Assembly: GCF_017876095.1 (NCBI RefSeq)
Contig: NZ_JAGINM010000011.1
Location: 62,001-126,000, forward strand
DNA: 64,000 bases
Reading direction: 5' to 3'
DNA from: Azospirillum agricola
Lineage (GTDB): Bacteria > Pseudomonadota > Alphaproteobacteria > Azospirillales > Azospirillaceae
The position numbers and the translations under genes are program-made. Below are positions 28,018 through 36,328 of this stretch, one piece after another (position 1 is the first letter of the stretch; every line of letters starts with the position of its first letter). The notes below the pieces were generated by a model. The model was not told the origin of the DNA. It worked only from the letters and a program-made list of their open reading frames with translations, and searched no databases.

Positions 28018-29022
28018 TCACACGAGGTTCGCCTGGACCCCCGTCTCCGGCAGTTCGACGCCGAAGCAGCGCTGGTAGTATTCGGCCACCGTCGGCCGCT
28101 CCACCTCGTCGCACTTGTTGAGGAAGGTGATGCGGAAGGCGAAGGCCACGTCGTTGAAGATGCGCGCGTTCTCGGCCCAGGTGATGACCGTGCGCGGGCT
28201 CATCACGGTGGAGATGTCGCCGTTGATGAAGCCCGAGCGCGTCAGGTCGGCCAGACGCACCATCGAGGCCACCGTCTCGCGGCCCTTGGCGTCGTCGTAG
28301 TCCTTCACCTTGGCGGCGACGATCTTCACCTCGGCGTCGACCGGCAGGTAGTTCAGCGTCGCCACGATGTTCCAGCGGTCCATCTGGCCCTGGTTGATCT
28401 GCTGCGTGCCGTGGTAGAGGCCGGTCGTGTCGCCCAGGCCCACCGTGTTGGCGGTGGAGAACAGGCGGAAGGCCGGGTGCGGGCGGATGACGCGGTTCTG
28501 GTCGAGCAGCGTCAGCTTGCCCTCCACCTCCAGCACGCGCTGGATCACGAACATCACGTCGGGGCGGCCGGCGTCGTACTCGTCGAACACCAGGGCGCAG
28601 GCGTGTTGCAGGGCCCAGGGCAGGATGCCCTCGCGGTATTCGGTCACCTGCACGCCGTCGCGCAGCACGATGGCGTCCTTGCCCATCAGGTCGATGCGGC
28701 TGATGTGGCTGTCCAGGTTGACGCGGATGCAGGGCCAGTTCAGGCGCGCGGCGACCTGCTCGATGTGCGTCGACTTGCCGGTGCCGTGATAGCCCTGCAC
28801 CATGACGCGGCGGTTGAACGCGAAACCGGCGAGGATCGCCAGCGTCGTGTCGCGATCGAAGCGGTACGCCTCGTCGACGTCGGGCACATGCTCGGTGCGC
28901 TGGCTGAAGGCCGGCACCCGCATGTCGCTGTCGATTCCGAAAACCTCGCGCACCGAGACGGTCGTGTCGGGCTTGTGGTCGAACAGGGCCGAGCTGGCCT
29001 GCGTGGCTCCTTGGGAAGGCAT
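28018..29022 (-). CDS. cobS: Cobaltochelatase ATPase subunit CobS
   Basis: CobS is an AAA+ ATPase that powers cobalt insertion with CobT and CobN. The 334-residue length is typical. Walker A GYHGTGKST is near residue 78, Walker B ALVFDEYDAG near 143, and FSTANTVGLGDTTGLYHGTQ, the sensor region, near 195. The C-terminus CFGVELPETGVQANLV is characteristic. The start at 29022 gives MPSQGATQASSALF. It lies between a J-domain gene and the GxxExxY/cobT genes in the same direction. Confidence 0.97.
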   Translation of the reverse strand: MPSQGATQASSALFDHKPDTTVSVREVFGIDSDMRVPAFSQRTEHVPDVDEAYRFDRDTTLAILAGFAFNRRVMVQGYHGTGKSTHIEQVAARLNWPCIRVNLDSHISRIDLMGKDAIVLRDGVQVTEYREGILPWALQHACALVFDEYDAGRPDVMFVIQRVLEVEGKLTLLDQNRVIRPHPAFRLFSTANTVGLGDTTGLYHGTQQINQGQMDRWNIVATLNYLPVDAEVKIVAAKVKDYDDAKGRETVASMVRLADLTRSGFINGDISTVMSPRTVITWAENARIFNDVAFAFRITFLNKCDEVERPTVAEYYQRCFGVELPETGVQANLV

Positions 29023-29096
29023 GGTTGGGGTCTTACGTTCCAGCAAGTGTCGGTTGTCCGGCGGTCGCGGGGGAAACCCGGTGCGCCATCGCGGGT

Positions 29097-29681
29097 TCAG
29101 GCAGCATAACAGGCTTTCAGCGTGTTGTAGGCCAGATTGATCTCTTTCAATTTTTCTTCGGCCGCCTTGTCGCCGCCGTTGGCGTCGGGATGGTGCCGTT
29201 TCGCCAGCTCGCGGTAGCGCGCCTTGATCGCCGGGAAGTCCACCGGCGGGACGAGATCCAGCACCGCCAGCGCCTCCTCCTCCACCGTGCGGGCGTGCTG
29301 GCGGCGGTGCGCCTTCTCCTCGTCGCGGTCCTTGCCGGGGTTCTGGCCGAACTCGAAGCTGAAGCCGTGCAGCACCCGGTCGCGCAGGTACTTCTCCTGC
29401 GCCGCCCATTTGCCCATCGGCCAGCTCGGGCGCTGCCAGGTGGTGTCGCGGCGGACCTCGGCCTCGATCTGGTCGGTGGACATGCCGGCGTAATAGTCCC
29501 AGGCGCGGTTGTACTCCCGGACATGGTCGAGGCAGAACCACCAGTATTCATTGAGCGAGCCGCGACTCTTGGGTGCGCGGTATTCGCCCGCGGCGACGCA
29601 TTCGGGATGGTCGCAGACGCGGGTCGCGCCGCGCGCGGCGGTGTGGGTGTCGGCGTAGGATCGGGCGCGGTGCTTGCTCAT
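29097..29681 (-). CDS. J-domain (DnaJ-like) protein
   Basis: A 194-residue protein with a C-terminal J domain (about 145-192): FPAIKARYRELAKRHHPDAN contains the HPD tripeptide that stimulates DnaK ATPase. The N-terminus carries CDHPECVAAGEYRAPKSR, a short Cys-containing motif typical of the alphaproteobacterial J-domain protein next to bolA and cobST. A zinc role for these cysteines is possible but unproven. It is divergent from bolA and upstream of cobS. Confidence 0.92.
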   Translation of the reverse strand: MSKHRARSYADTHTAARGATRVCDHPECVAAGEYRAPKSRGSLNEYWWFCLDHVREYNRAWDYYAGMSTDQIEAEVRRDTTWQRPSWPMGKWAAQEKYLRDRVLHGFSFEFGQNPGKDRDEEKAHRRQHARTVEEEALAVLDLVPPVDFPAIKARYRELAKRHHPDANGGDKAAEEKLKEINLAYNTLKACYAA

Positions 29682-29847
29682 CGGGCAAGTATGGGAACAG
29701 CCGTCCGCTCTGGCAAGCGCGCCGGAGAGGGCTTCCGCCCTCCGCAAAGAGTGGGGCGCGCACCTTGACAGAGGCTTGACGGCGCACTCACTTGTGTATC
29801 CTCCGGTGGCCGAAGCCCGGTCCCGGATGGCCCCTCCCGAGGACCCT

Positions 29848-30120
29848 ATGGAATACGCCACCCGCATCCGTGAGAAACTGGCCGCCGGCCTCGCCCCCGA
29901 CACCCTGGAGGTGATCGACGAGTCGCATCGTCACGCCGGCCATGCCGGCGCAGACGCCAAGGGCGAGACGCATTTCCACGTCACCGTCGTCTCGTCCGCC
30001 TTCGTCGGCCGCTCGCGGGTCGAACGCCAGCGCATGGTCTACGCCCTGCTCGCCGACGAGCTGGCGGAACGCGTCCACGCGCTCGCCCTGACCACCCGCA
30101 CCCCGGCCGAGGTCGCCTGA
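29848..30120 (+). CDS. BolA family protein
   Basis: A 90-residue BolA-fold protein. ETHFHVTVVSSAFVGRSRVE holds the conserved histidines and the F-x-G-x-S-R motif, followed by RQRMVYALLADEL. BolA proteins bind [2Fe-2S] clusters together with monothiol glutaredoxins and affect envelope and iron regulation. The ATG at 29848 has GAGGA five bases upstream; the ATG at 29827 in the same frame is less well placed. The bolA / J-protein / cobS / cobT neighbourhood is common in Alphaproteobacteria. Confidence 0.92.
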   Translation: MEYATRIREKLAAGLAPDTLEVIDESHRHAGHAGADAKGETHFHVTVVSSAFVGRSRVERQRMVYALLADELAERVHALALTTRTPAEVA

Positions 30121-30156
30121 CGGCACCCGTTTCCGTGATGTATACGCATACATACG

Positions 30157-30259
30157 CATGCAACCATTGAGAGATATATTCGGGATATGAAATAAATCTC
30201 TACGTGACTGAGGTTGCAATTCCCGCATCGTTTAGTAAAGTGCCGGACATGCAACCATT
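30157..30259. promoter_or_regulatory. Direct repeats and AT-rich hairpin before RHH gene
   Basis: CATGCAACCATT occurs at 30157-30168 and again at 30248-30259. Between them, AGAGATATATT (30170-30180) and AATAAATCTCT (30191-30201) form an 11-bp inverted repeat with one mismatch; just upstream ATACGCAT is repeated. The local AT-richness is unusual in this window. They may be promoter and operator elements of the RHH gene or the bolA terminator. Confidence 0.45.
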
Positions 30260-30322
30260 TATCGCGCCGGGGTGGCCGCAGATCGCGCGTGTCCACCGGC
30301 GGCTTCGTGGAAGGGGCTGCGG

Positions 30323-30811
30323 ATGGCGAAGCGTGGGCCGAAGAAGAAGCAGGCGGACAACCCCAAGCACGGGGTGGAACCGTTGAAGAGCCAGAACATC
30401 ATGATCGGCGGCCACCGCACGAGCATGCGGCTGGAACCGTCGATGTGGGACGCTCTGGAGGACATCGGCCGCCGGGAAGGGCTCACCGTCAACAGGCTGT
30501 GCACCTCGATCAAGGAGCGGATCGAGGAGCAGGCGCGCCGCCGCGGCGTGCCGCCGGACGAGGCGGAGGTGACGCTGACGTCCGCCGTGCGCGTGTTCAT
30601 CGCCGCCTACTACCGCCGGGCCTGCACCGAGGACGGGCATATCCGCGCCGGCCATGGCGGCAGCGATCCCTTCCTGGGGACGCCGTTCGAACTGCCCGTG
30701 GCCGACGAGACGGAGCGCGTGGGCGGTTCCGGCGGGTCGGGCGATCCGGCCTTCTCGGCGCCGGGGGGCAAGCCGACGCCCGGCGCGGGCCTGCCCTTCG
30801 CGGAGGTGTGA
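30323..30811 (+). CDS. Ribbon-helix-helix domain protein
   Basis: A 162-residue protein with a central RHH_4-type domain: SQNIMIGGHRTSMRLEP supplies the beta strand and MWDALEDIGRREGLTVNRLC the two helices. RHH proteins of this alphaproteobacterial class bind DNA as dimers or resemble arylsulfate-sulfotransferase-associated regulators. The Lys-rich start MAKRGPKKKQAD and Gly/Pro-rich tail are likely disordered. AAGGGG lies about 6 bases before the ATG at 30323. Repeats upstream could be its own operators. Confidence 0.8.
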   Translation: MAKRGPKKKQADNPKHGVEPLKSQNIMIGGHRTSMRLEPSMWDALEDIGRREGLTVNRLCTSIKERIEEQARRRGVPPDEAEVTLTSAVRVFIAAYYRRACTEDGHIRAGHGGSDPFLGTPFELPVADETERVGGSGGSGDPAFSAPGGKPTPGAGLPFAEV

Positions 30812-30830
30812 GAGCCGGCCCGGCCCGCGA

Positions 30831-31460
30831 TCAATCCGCCGCCGCGCGGTTCCCCTCCTTCGAATCCAGACCGTCCGCGTCGCGGTCGGCGCCGGTGTAG
30901 TGACGGGGCCAGTTGCGCCGCGCCACATCGCCGTCGCTGGCGAGGATGTGGCACATGTTCAGCAGGACCGGAGGATCGCTGGAGTCCCGCGGGTCGCGCC
31001 CTTCGGCCTTGGCCTTCAGGGCCGCCTCGCGGGCCAGGATGGGGAAGACGGTCTGGAAGGCGGTCGTCGCCAGCGGTCCCAGCAGCTCCACCAGATGGGT
31101 GCAGCCCTTCGGCCCGCCGAGCCGCGTCTTGACCGCCTTGGTCCAGCCGGCGCCGATCCGCAGGCCGACCAGCGTCTGGAAGGCGGGGGTGATCGACCCG
31201 CAGGCGCCGTAGGGGCTGTCGTCGGTCACCGCCTCCACCGCGCGGACGGTCAACTGGTCGTCCACGGTCAGCCGCATCCACATCTGGTGGATGGGATCGC
31301 CGGGCTCCAGCCGTCCGCGTTCCTCGGTGTCGAAGCCGTAGCTCTTGATATCGGTCAGGTGACCCTCGATGTCCCACAGCCCGTCGGCGCGGCGATAGCC
31401 TTGGCACGTGACCCGACGGGTGTGGATCGGCTCGCGCGCGGCGGGTGCGGACAGGGGCAT
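30831..31460 (-). CDS. DUF2889 domain protein
   Basis: A 209-residue protein typical of DUF2889: HTRRVTCQGYRRADGLWDIE near residue 14, LTDIKSYGF, and CTHLVELLGPLATTAFQT near 128. The function is unknown; members occur widely in Proteobacteria. It converges with the RHH gene with a 19-base gap. The start at 31460 avoids an upstream Arg/Pro-rich extension. Confidence 0.88.
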   Translation of the reverse strand: MPLSAPAAREPIHTRRVTCQGYRRADGLWDIEGHLTDIKSYGFDTEERGRLEPGDPIHQMWMRLTVDDQLTVRAVEAVTDDSPYGACGSITPAFQTLVGLRIGAGWTKAVKTRLGGPKGCTHLVELLGPLATTAFQTVFPILAREAALKAKAEGRDPRDSSDPPVLLNMCHILASDGDVARRNWPRHYTGADRDADGLDSKEGNRAAAD

Positions 31461-31659
31461 CGGGACCTTCGGTTCATCGTGTCGGGGGAACCCGCCCGGT
31501 GGCCGACGGCCGGCCGGCCGCGGCGGAGGCGACCTGTGACAGGGTGAACTATCGGTGGGGTGAGCCGTCCGGTCAACCCGACCCCACCGCAATGCAGCGT
31601 TACCGTTGCGTCAACCAGGCGTCCGGCCGGGATGCCCCGGCCGATCGCCGCTCTTTCCC

Positions 31660-32118
31660 TTACGTGGTGGCTTCCGCCGAATAGCCGGAGCCGAACATGA
31701 AGGCCTCGCGGTCGCGGATCTCGTCCTCCAGATGGCTGCGGACCACGGCGAACAGGTCGCGGATCGACACCATGCCGACCGCCTCGCCGTCCACGGCGAC
31801 CGGCAGGTGGCGGTAATGGTGGCGTTCCATCAGCTCCATCGCCGCCAACGCCGAGGCCGCCGGCTCCAGCGTGTCGGGATCGGCGGTCATCACCGCCGAG
31901 AGCGGGGTCGCCGACGGATCCAGACCGGCGGCCACCACGCGGACGGTGATGTCGCGCTCGGTGACGATGCCCTTCAGCGTCCGCCCGGTCGTGACCAGCA
32001 CGGCGGCGATGCGCCGCTCGGCCATCAGCAGGGCGGCGTCCCGCGCGGTGGCGTCGGGCGGCAGGCAGGACAGGTCCTGGTGTTTGATGACATCCGGCAT
32101 CAGTCTCCGGGTGGGCAT
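31660..32118 (-). CDS. CBS-domain pair protein
   Basis: A 152-residue protein made of two CBS motifs. The first contains AAVLVTTGRTLKGIVTERDI and the second YRHLPVAVDGEAVGMVSIRD. CBS pairs bind adenosine nucleotides and regulate partner proteins, but no partner domain or gene is visible. The ATG at 32118 has GAGGGAG about 10 bases upstream and is preferred over that at 32154. Confidence 0.88.
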   Translation of the reverse strand: MPTRRLMPDVIKHQDLSCLPPDATARDAALLMAERRIAAVLVTTGRTLKGIVTERDITVRVVAAGLDPSATPLSAVMTADPDTLEPAASALAAMELMERHHYRHLPVAVDGEAVGMVSIRDLFAVVRSHLEDEIRDREAFMFGSGYSAEATT

Positions 32119-32274
32119 GTGTCCGTCTCCCTCGGTGGTCGATGTCGTGGACAAGCGATGCTCTGTCGGCGCGCGGTCGCGTCACCGGAAATTGATCCTG
32201 ACAGTTGGCGATAGAAACAGTCAATAGGATGGATGATCGCTGATTGCGTGCTTCCGCGGAGCCGCCCGGTTTCC

Positions 32275-32760
32275 TCAATGCGACGGCGGCTGGCCGGTCA
32301 GCGACTTGCGCAGGCCGTCGAAGCCGGCGGTGTAGATGCCGGCGATGGCCTTGCGGGCTTCGGCGTCGGAGGCGCCCTTCGCCTTGAAATGGGACGACCA
32401 GACGACGCGGGTGGTGTTGGCGTCCACCGCGCTCAGGCGGATGGTGGAGACATAGTCCGCGACCGGCAGCGGCCCGGTCAGCAGGGTGTAGCGGAGCCGG
32501 TGCTTCTGGTCGGAACTGGCCAGCAGCCGCTCCTCGATGGCGCCGCCGCCCTTGAGGGCGAGTTCGCGTTCGACCGCGCCGCCCTGGCGCAGGGTGCAGC
32601 CCTCCACGGCCGGGTGCCAGTTGGCGATGGCGCAGAAGGCGGCGACCTGTTCCCACACCTTCCCGATGGGGGCGGCGATCCGCGCCGACTCCCGCACGTC
32701 GAGGGCAAGGGCCGGCTGCGCCAACAGCGCGAGGGTCGCGGCGGCGAATAGAATCCTCAT
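32275..32760 (-). CDS. Secreted SRPBCC (polyketide cyclase-like) protein
   Basis: A 161-residue protein with a signal peptide (MRILFAAATLALLAQPALAL). The helix-grip fold of the SRPBCC superfamily follows: ARIAAPIGKVWEQVAAFCAI, WHPAVEGC, RLRYTLLTGPLPVADYVSTI and VVWSSHFKAKG. Such domains bind hydrophobic ligands; the ligand is unknown. Periplasmic location is predicted from the signal peptide. Confidence 0.85.
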   Translation of the reverse strand: MRILFAAATLALLAQPALALDVRESARIAAPIGKVWEQVAAFCAIANWHPAVEGCTLRQGGAVERELALKGGGAIEERLLASSDQKHRLRYTLLTGPLPVADYVSTIRLSAVDANTTRVVWSSHFKAKGASDAEARKAIAGIYTAGFDGLRKSLTGQPPSH

Positions 32761-33195
32761 GGTTTTTCCTCCCCGGTGGGCACCGCCGCCGGATCGTCCG
32801 GCCGGGCGCGGTGCTGTCGGGGGAAGTATGGAAAACGGTCCGTGACCCCCGCAATGAGACGATGGACGGAGAGGCGGGGGTTCCGGAAGCCGATGGCGCT
32901 AAGAGCGCCTATCAAAACCCCGATCTGCGTGTTGAAGCCGTTGACCTCCCTCACCCTCGGACCGGTTCTGATCCGCACTCTTATCCAGCGCCTTGAAGCC
33001 GGCGAGCGCGTCCACCGACGTTGTCAGCCTGTCCAAACGCGATAGACACACATGCCCTGGATGGAGATACTCAGGTTGCGCTCACAGGCGCGCGGACATC
33101 CTGGGGTGCGTGATGAACCGTTTCGGAGCAGTGCTTTTCCTGTCCGCCGCGTCATTGCTGAGCTGACAGTCAACTGGATGGAAGAGAGGGGTCCG
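32761..33195. other. Intergenic stretch carrying left inverted-repeat arm
   Basis: No convincing gene is seen. The 32902-32981 segment is the left arm of the inverted repeat described below. The rest is the leader of the toxin-like gene and upstream region of the SRPBCC gene. Confidence 0.6.
32902..32981 (+). repeat. Left arm of ~80-bp inverted repeat
   Basis: It begins AGAGCGCCTATCAAAA and ends GACCGGTTCTGATCCGCACT. It aligns with the reverse complement of 34427-34507 at about three quarters identity by eye, the last 22 bases being identical. The pair encloses the AT-rich nuclease/toxin gene. Confidence 0.8.
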
Positions 33196-34254
33196 ATGTC
33201 TGCCAAGCGCCCGTTTTCACCCACACCGACCTCTCCTCCGGCATCTTCCAGAAAGGGTGTTTTTGCGCCACCGTCTGTCCCACCCGCAGTAAAACACAAT
33301 ATCGCGCCGCCCGCCTCGTCTGCGACGATTTTGCCAAAGCTGGCTGTAACAGTGCCGTATCCACCCACCATTGTTCCCAACTTGGGCTCACCCCCTAAAT
33401 CTTGGGCAACTCCATCGGTTCTCAAGCTGCCTGTGGATCGCAGTGCTCATATTCATTCGCAACCGCCTACTGCCAGGATATCGCCAGCCAATCCGGTCCG
33501 ACCGAGCCAGCCAACGGTTCAGCCAGTGACGCAGCGTCCTGCGTGGCGGCCGGTTACCATTGAACCGCCACCCGCCCGATGGCAACCGGTGGGGCTAGCG
33601 ATTCAACCCGCGACCGTTGTTAGGGCAGATCCCGCAATCGTCAAGCATCCCGGTCGACTGGTGATTCAGCGCATGAATTTCAATGCAAAAACAACGGTTG
33701 CTCTTGAAGATCAAATACAGGATCTATTAACTGAGATGGAGTACGCGGGAGATACTGGTGATGATTATGCATTGCTAAATAAAATATTTAATTATTTTGA
33801 TCCGGGATCAAATAAATCGTCAGTAATTGCGCAAATAAAAAAAGAAGTCGGACCGAATCCGCAAGGAACTATGAAGAATCTTATTGATTGGTTGAGTAAT
33901 CCAAAAAATCTTAATAACTCAATTAGAGAAACGAATTACGGGAACTATTATAATAGTGCAGCAAAAAAGAAAATGACTGATTATGTTAAAAATAATCCAG
34001 GTGTACTTCCAAATACGTGGATCTGTCCAGTCGGGGCCGGTCACGTCGCTTTGAATAGCGATGCATCAATTGATCACGTTGACCCCGTTGCCAAACACTG
34101 GAATGATGTTGGATACAATTCGAATAGATCCACAAGAACAACGTGGTATACGGATGAATCAAATCATGTAACGGTTTGCAGAAGCTGCAATTCATCGATG
34201 GGATCTGGCGGCATTAGATATAGAATTACAACTGGAGCGAACTACTCTAATTAA
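33196..34254 (+). CDS. Putative HNH-type nuclease toxin with proline-rich N-terminus
   Basis: A 352-residue protein. Residues 1-160 are Pro/Ser/Ala-rich (FSPTPTSPPASSRKG) with short PxxVQ-like units, ending HPGRLVIQRMNF. This style is seen in N-termini of DUF4157-type and other exported toxin proteins. Residues 160-352 form an AT-rich-encoded domain whose end has WICPVGAGHVAL, SIDHVDPVAKHWN and VTVCRSCNSSMGSGG. The D-H / H / C-x-x-C pattern is HNH/endonuclease VII-like. In 33781-33840 only 15 of 60 bases are G or C, far below neighbours, so transfer is likely. The ATG at 33196 follows GAGGGG. No immunity gene is evident beside it. Confidence 0.7.
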   Translation: MSAKRPFSPTPTSPPASSRKGVFAPPSVPPAVKHNIAPPASSATILPKLAVTVPYPPTIVPNLGSPPKSWATPSVLKLPVDRSAHIHSQPPTARISPANPVRPSQPTVQPVTQRPAWRPVTIEPPPARWQPVGLAIQPATVVRADPAIVKHPGRLVIQRMNFNAKTTVALEDQIQDLLTEMEYAGDTGDDYALLNKIFNYFDPGSNKSSVIAQIKKEVGPNPQGTMKNLIDWLSNPKNLNNSIRETNYGNYYNSAAKKKMTDYVKNNPGVLPNTWICPVGAGHVALNSDASIDHVDPVAKHWNDVGYNSNRSTRTTWYTDESNHVTVCRSCNSSMGSGGIRYRITTGANYSN

Positions 34255-34426
34255 AATGTGATTTTGCAGCGTCTACTTCTGGCGCGTTGCGGCAGAAGTC
34301 AGGAAGCCCAAAGCCGTGCTGGCGCCCGCACCCCCTTGGCTACAAGCATGCTTGATCCTCACATCAGGCTGGGTTGACCGGCTCGACCCTCATATGCTGG
34401 CGCTTCGTCCAGAAATGGTTCTGTTC

Positions 34427-34507
34427 AGAGTGCGGATCAGAACCGGTCTGAGGTTGAGGAGAATCAACGACTTCAGCGCATCGGACCGGGTTTTTGATAG
34501 GCACTCT
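34427..34507 (-). repeat. Right arm of ~80-bp inverted repeat
   Basis: Read on the minus strand it begins AGAGTGCCTATCAAAAA and ends GACCGGTTCTGATCCGCACT, matching the left arm at 32902. Its outer end overlaps the aroB stop codon by two bases. No transposase lies between the arms. Confidence 0.8.
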
Positions 34508-35630
34508 AGGCGGGCGTCACCGAGTCCGCCAGCACGGCGCGCACCGCGTCGGCGTCGACGTCGCGGCGGGTGAAGGCCTTGCCGATGCCCTCGGCCAGGA
34601 TGAAGGTGATGCGGCCGTCCAGAACCTTCTTGTCCTTGGCCATCGAGCGCAGCAGCCCGTCGACGTCCCACTCCACCCCGGCCACGTCGGCGGCGCGCAC
34701 CGGCAGGCCGACGGCGGCCAGATGGGCGCGGGCGCGCCGGGCGTCCTCGGCCGGGCAGAGGCCGAGCCGCACCGACAGGTCGAAGGCCATCACCATGCCG
34801 ATGGCGACGCCCTCGCCGTGCAGCAGGGTCTGGCCGAAGCCGGTCGCCGCCTCCAGCGCGTGGCCGAAGGTGTGGCCGAGGTTGAGCAGGGCGCGGTCGC
34901 CGCTCTCGCGCTCGTCGACCCCGACGATGTCGGCCTTGGCGCGGCAGCTCACGGTGACGGCGTGGCGGCGGGCGGCGCTGTCGCCGTCCACCACGCGGTG
35001 GCCGTTCTCCTCCAGCCAGGCGAAGAAGCCGGGCAGGCGGATCAGCCCGTACTTCACGACCTCGGCGTAGCCGGCCAGCACCTCGCGGCGCGGCAGCGTG
35101 TCGAGCGTGGCGGTGTCGGCGATGACGAGGCGCGGCTGGTGGAAGGCGCCGATCAGGTTCTTGCCGTGCGGGCTGTTGATGCCGGTCTTGCCGCCGACCG
35201 AGCTGTCCACTTGGCTCAGCAGCGTCGTTGGCACCTGGATGAAGTCGATGCCGCGCAGGGCGGAGGCGGCGGCGAAGCCGGTGATGTCGCCGATCACCCC
35301 GCCGCCCAGGGCCAGCAGCACGGTGGAGCGTTCGATCCCGCGCCCGAGGATGCCGTCCATCAGCGCCTGGAAATGGCCGAAATCCTTGGTCTTCTCGCCG
35401 GCCGGCAGGGTGATGGCGGGGGAGGGGGCGATGCCGGCCCCCACCATCGCGGCGTTCAGCGTGTCGAGATGCAGCGGGCCGACGTTGGCGTCGGTCACCA
35501 CGATGGGGGCGCGGCCCCGCGTGATCGCGGCGATGCGCTCGCCGGAATCGGCCAGCACGCCGTCGCCGACCAGGATGTCGTAGCTGCGCGGGCCGAGGTC
35601 GAGGCGGACGGTGTCGGGCGTGGCGGTCAT
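34506..35630 (-). CDS. aroB: 3-dehydroquinate synthase
   Basis: AroB converts DAHP to 3-dehydroquinate, the second shikimate-pathway step, using NAD and zinc or cobalt. The 374-residue protein has GGGVIGDITGFAAAS near residue 106, VDSSVGGKTGINSPHGKNLI, the metal region including AGYAEVVKYGLI, and LNLGHTFGHALEAATG. The start codon overlaps the aroK stop by one base (TGATG), so the genes are coupled. The 3' end touches the right inverted-repeat arm, leaving the coding length normal. Confidence 0.97.
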   Translation of the reverse strand: MTATPDTVRLDLGPRSYDILVGDGVLADSGERIAAITRGRAPIVVTDANVGPLHLDTLNAAMVGAGIAPSPAITLPAGEKTKDFGHFQALMDGILGRGIERSTVLLALGGGVIGDITGFAAASALRGIDFIQVPTTLLSQVDSSVGGKTGINSPHGKNLIGAFHQPRLVIADTATLDTLPRREVLAGYAEVVKYGLIRLPGFFAWLEENGHRVVDGDSAARRHAVTVSCRAKADIVGVDERESGDRALLNLGHTFGHALEAATGFGQTLLHGEGVAIGMVMAFDLSVRLGLCPAEDARRARAHLAAVGLPVRAADVAGVEWDVDGLLRSMAKDKKVLDGRITFILAEGIGKAFTRRDVDADAVRAVLADSVTPA

Positions 35631-36328
35631 CAGGGCTTCTCGACGCTCTTGTCTGGGGTCTTGGGGAGGGGCTTGCCGGAAGGGGCGTGGCCGGAACCGT
35701 GGCCGGAACCGTGATGGTGCGCCGACGGCGCGCGGTGGGGCAGGCGCACGCCGAAATGCGCCTCCAGCGCGTCGATCACCAGTTCAACCGTGGTGTCGGG
35801 CGGGCGCTCGTCGCTGACCACCGTCAGGTCGGCCTCGGCGTAGACCGGGTAGCGCTGGGCCATCAGCCGGCCCAGCACGTCGCGCGGGTCGCCCTGGTTC
35901 AGCAGCGGCCGGTGGGTGCGCCGCGCGGTGCGGGCGATCAGCACGTCCAGCTCGGCGCGCAGCCACACCGACACGCCGTGCGCGTGAGTGGCGGCGCGGG
36001 TGTCGGCGTCCATGAAGGCGCCGCCGCCGGTCGCCAGGATGTGCGGCGGCTCCTCGGTCAGCAGCCGGGTGATGATCTTGCGCTCGACCGTGCGGAAGAC
36101 GGCCTCGCCGTCGCGGGCGAAGATCTCGGCGATGGTGCAGCCGGCGGCGGCCTCGATCTCGGTGTCGGCGTCGCGGAAGGTCATGTTCAGGCGCGCGGCC
36201 AGACGGCGCCCGATGGCGCTCTTCCCGGCGCCCATCAGCCCGACCAGGACCACGGTGCGGGGCAGGAGCGGCGGCGCGGTCTCCCCCGGCCGCGAAAGCT
36301 GGGCGGTCATCGCCTTGCGCAGTCCCAT
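35630..36328 (-). CDS. aroK: Shikimate kinase
   Basis: AroK phosphorylates shikimate with ATP. Walker A VLVGLMGAGKSAIGRRLA is near residue 30, with the shikimate-binding Asp pair in FRDADTEIE and TGGGAFM. The lid motif RTHRPLL follows. At 232 residues it is longer than usual because of a C-terminal tail rich in His, Gly and Ser (HHHGSGHGSGHAPSG), which could bind metal. The ATG at 36310 is an alternative start. It is coupled to aroB. Confidence 0.95.
   Translation of the reverse strand: MGLRKAMTAQLSRPGETAPPLLPRTVVLVGLMGAGKSAIGRRLAARLNMTFRDADTEIEAAAGCTIAEIFARDGEAVFRTVERKIITRLLTEEPPHILATGGGAFMDADTRAATHAHGVSVWLRAELDVLIARTARRTHRPLLNQGDPRDVLGRLMAQRYPVYAEADLTVVSDERPPDTTVELVIDALEAHFGVRLPHRAPSAHHHGSGHGSGHAPSGKPLPKTPDKSVEKP

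Noticed and set aside
32757..32978. Short minus-strand frame over the left inverted-repeat arm
   Set aside because: It is created by repeat sequence and has no ribosome site or family resemblance.
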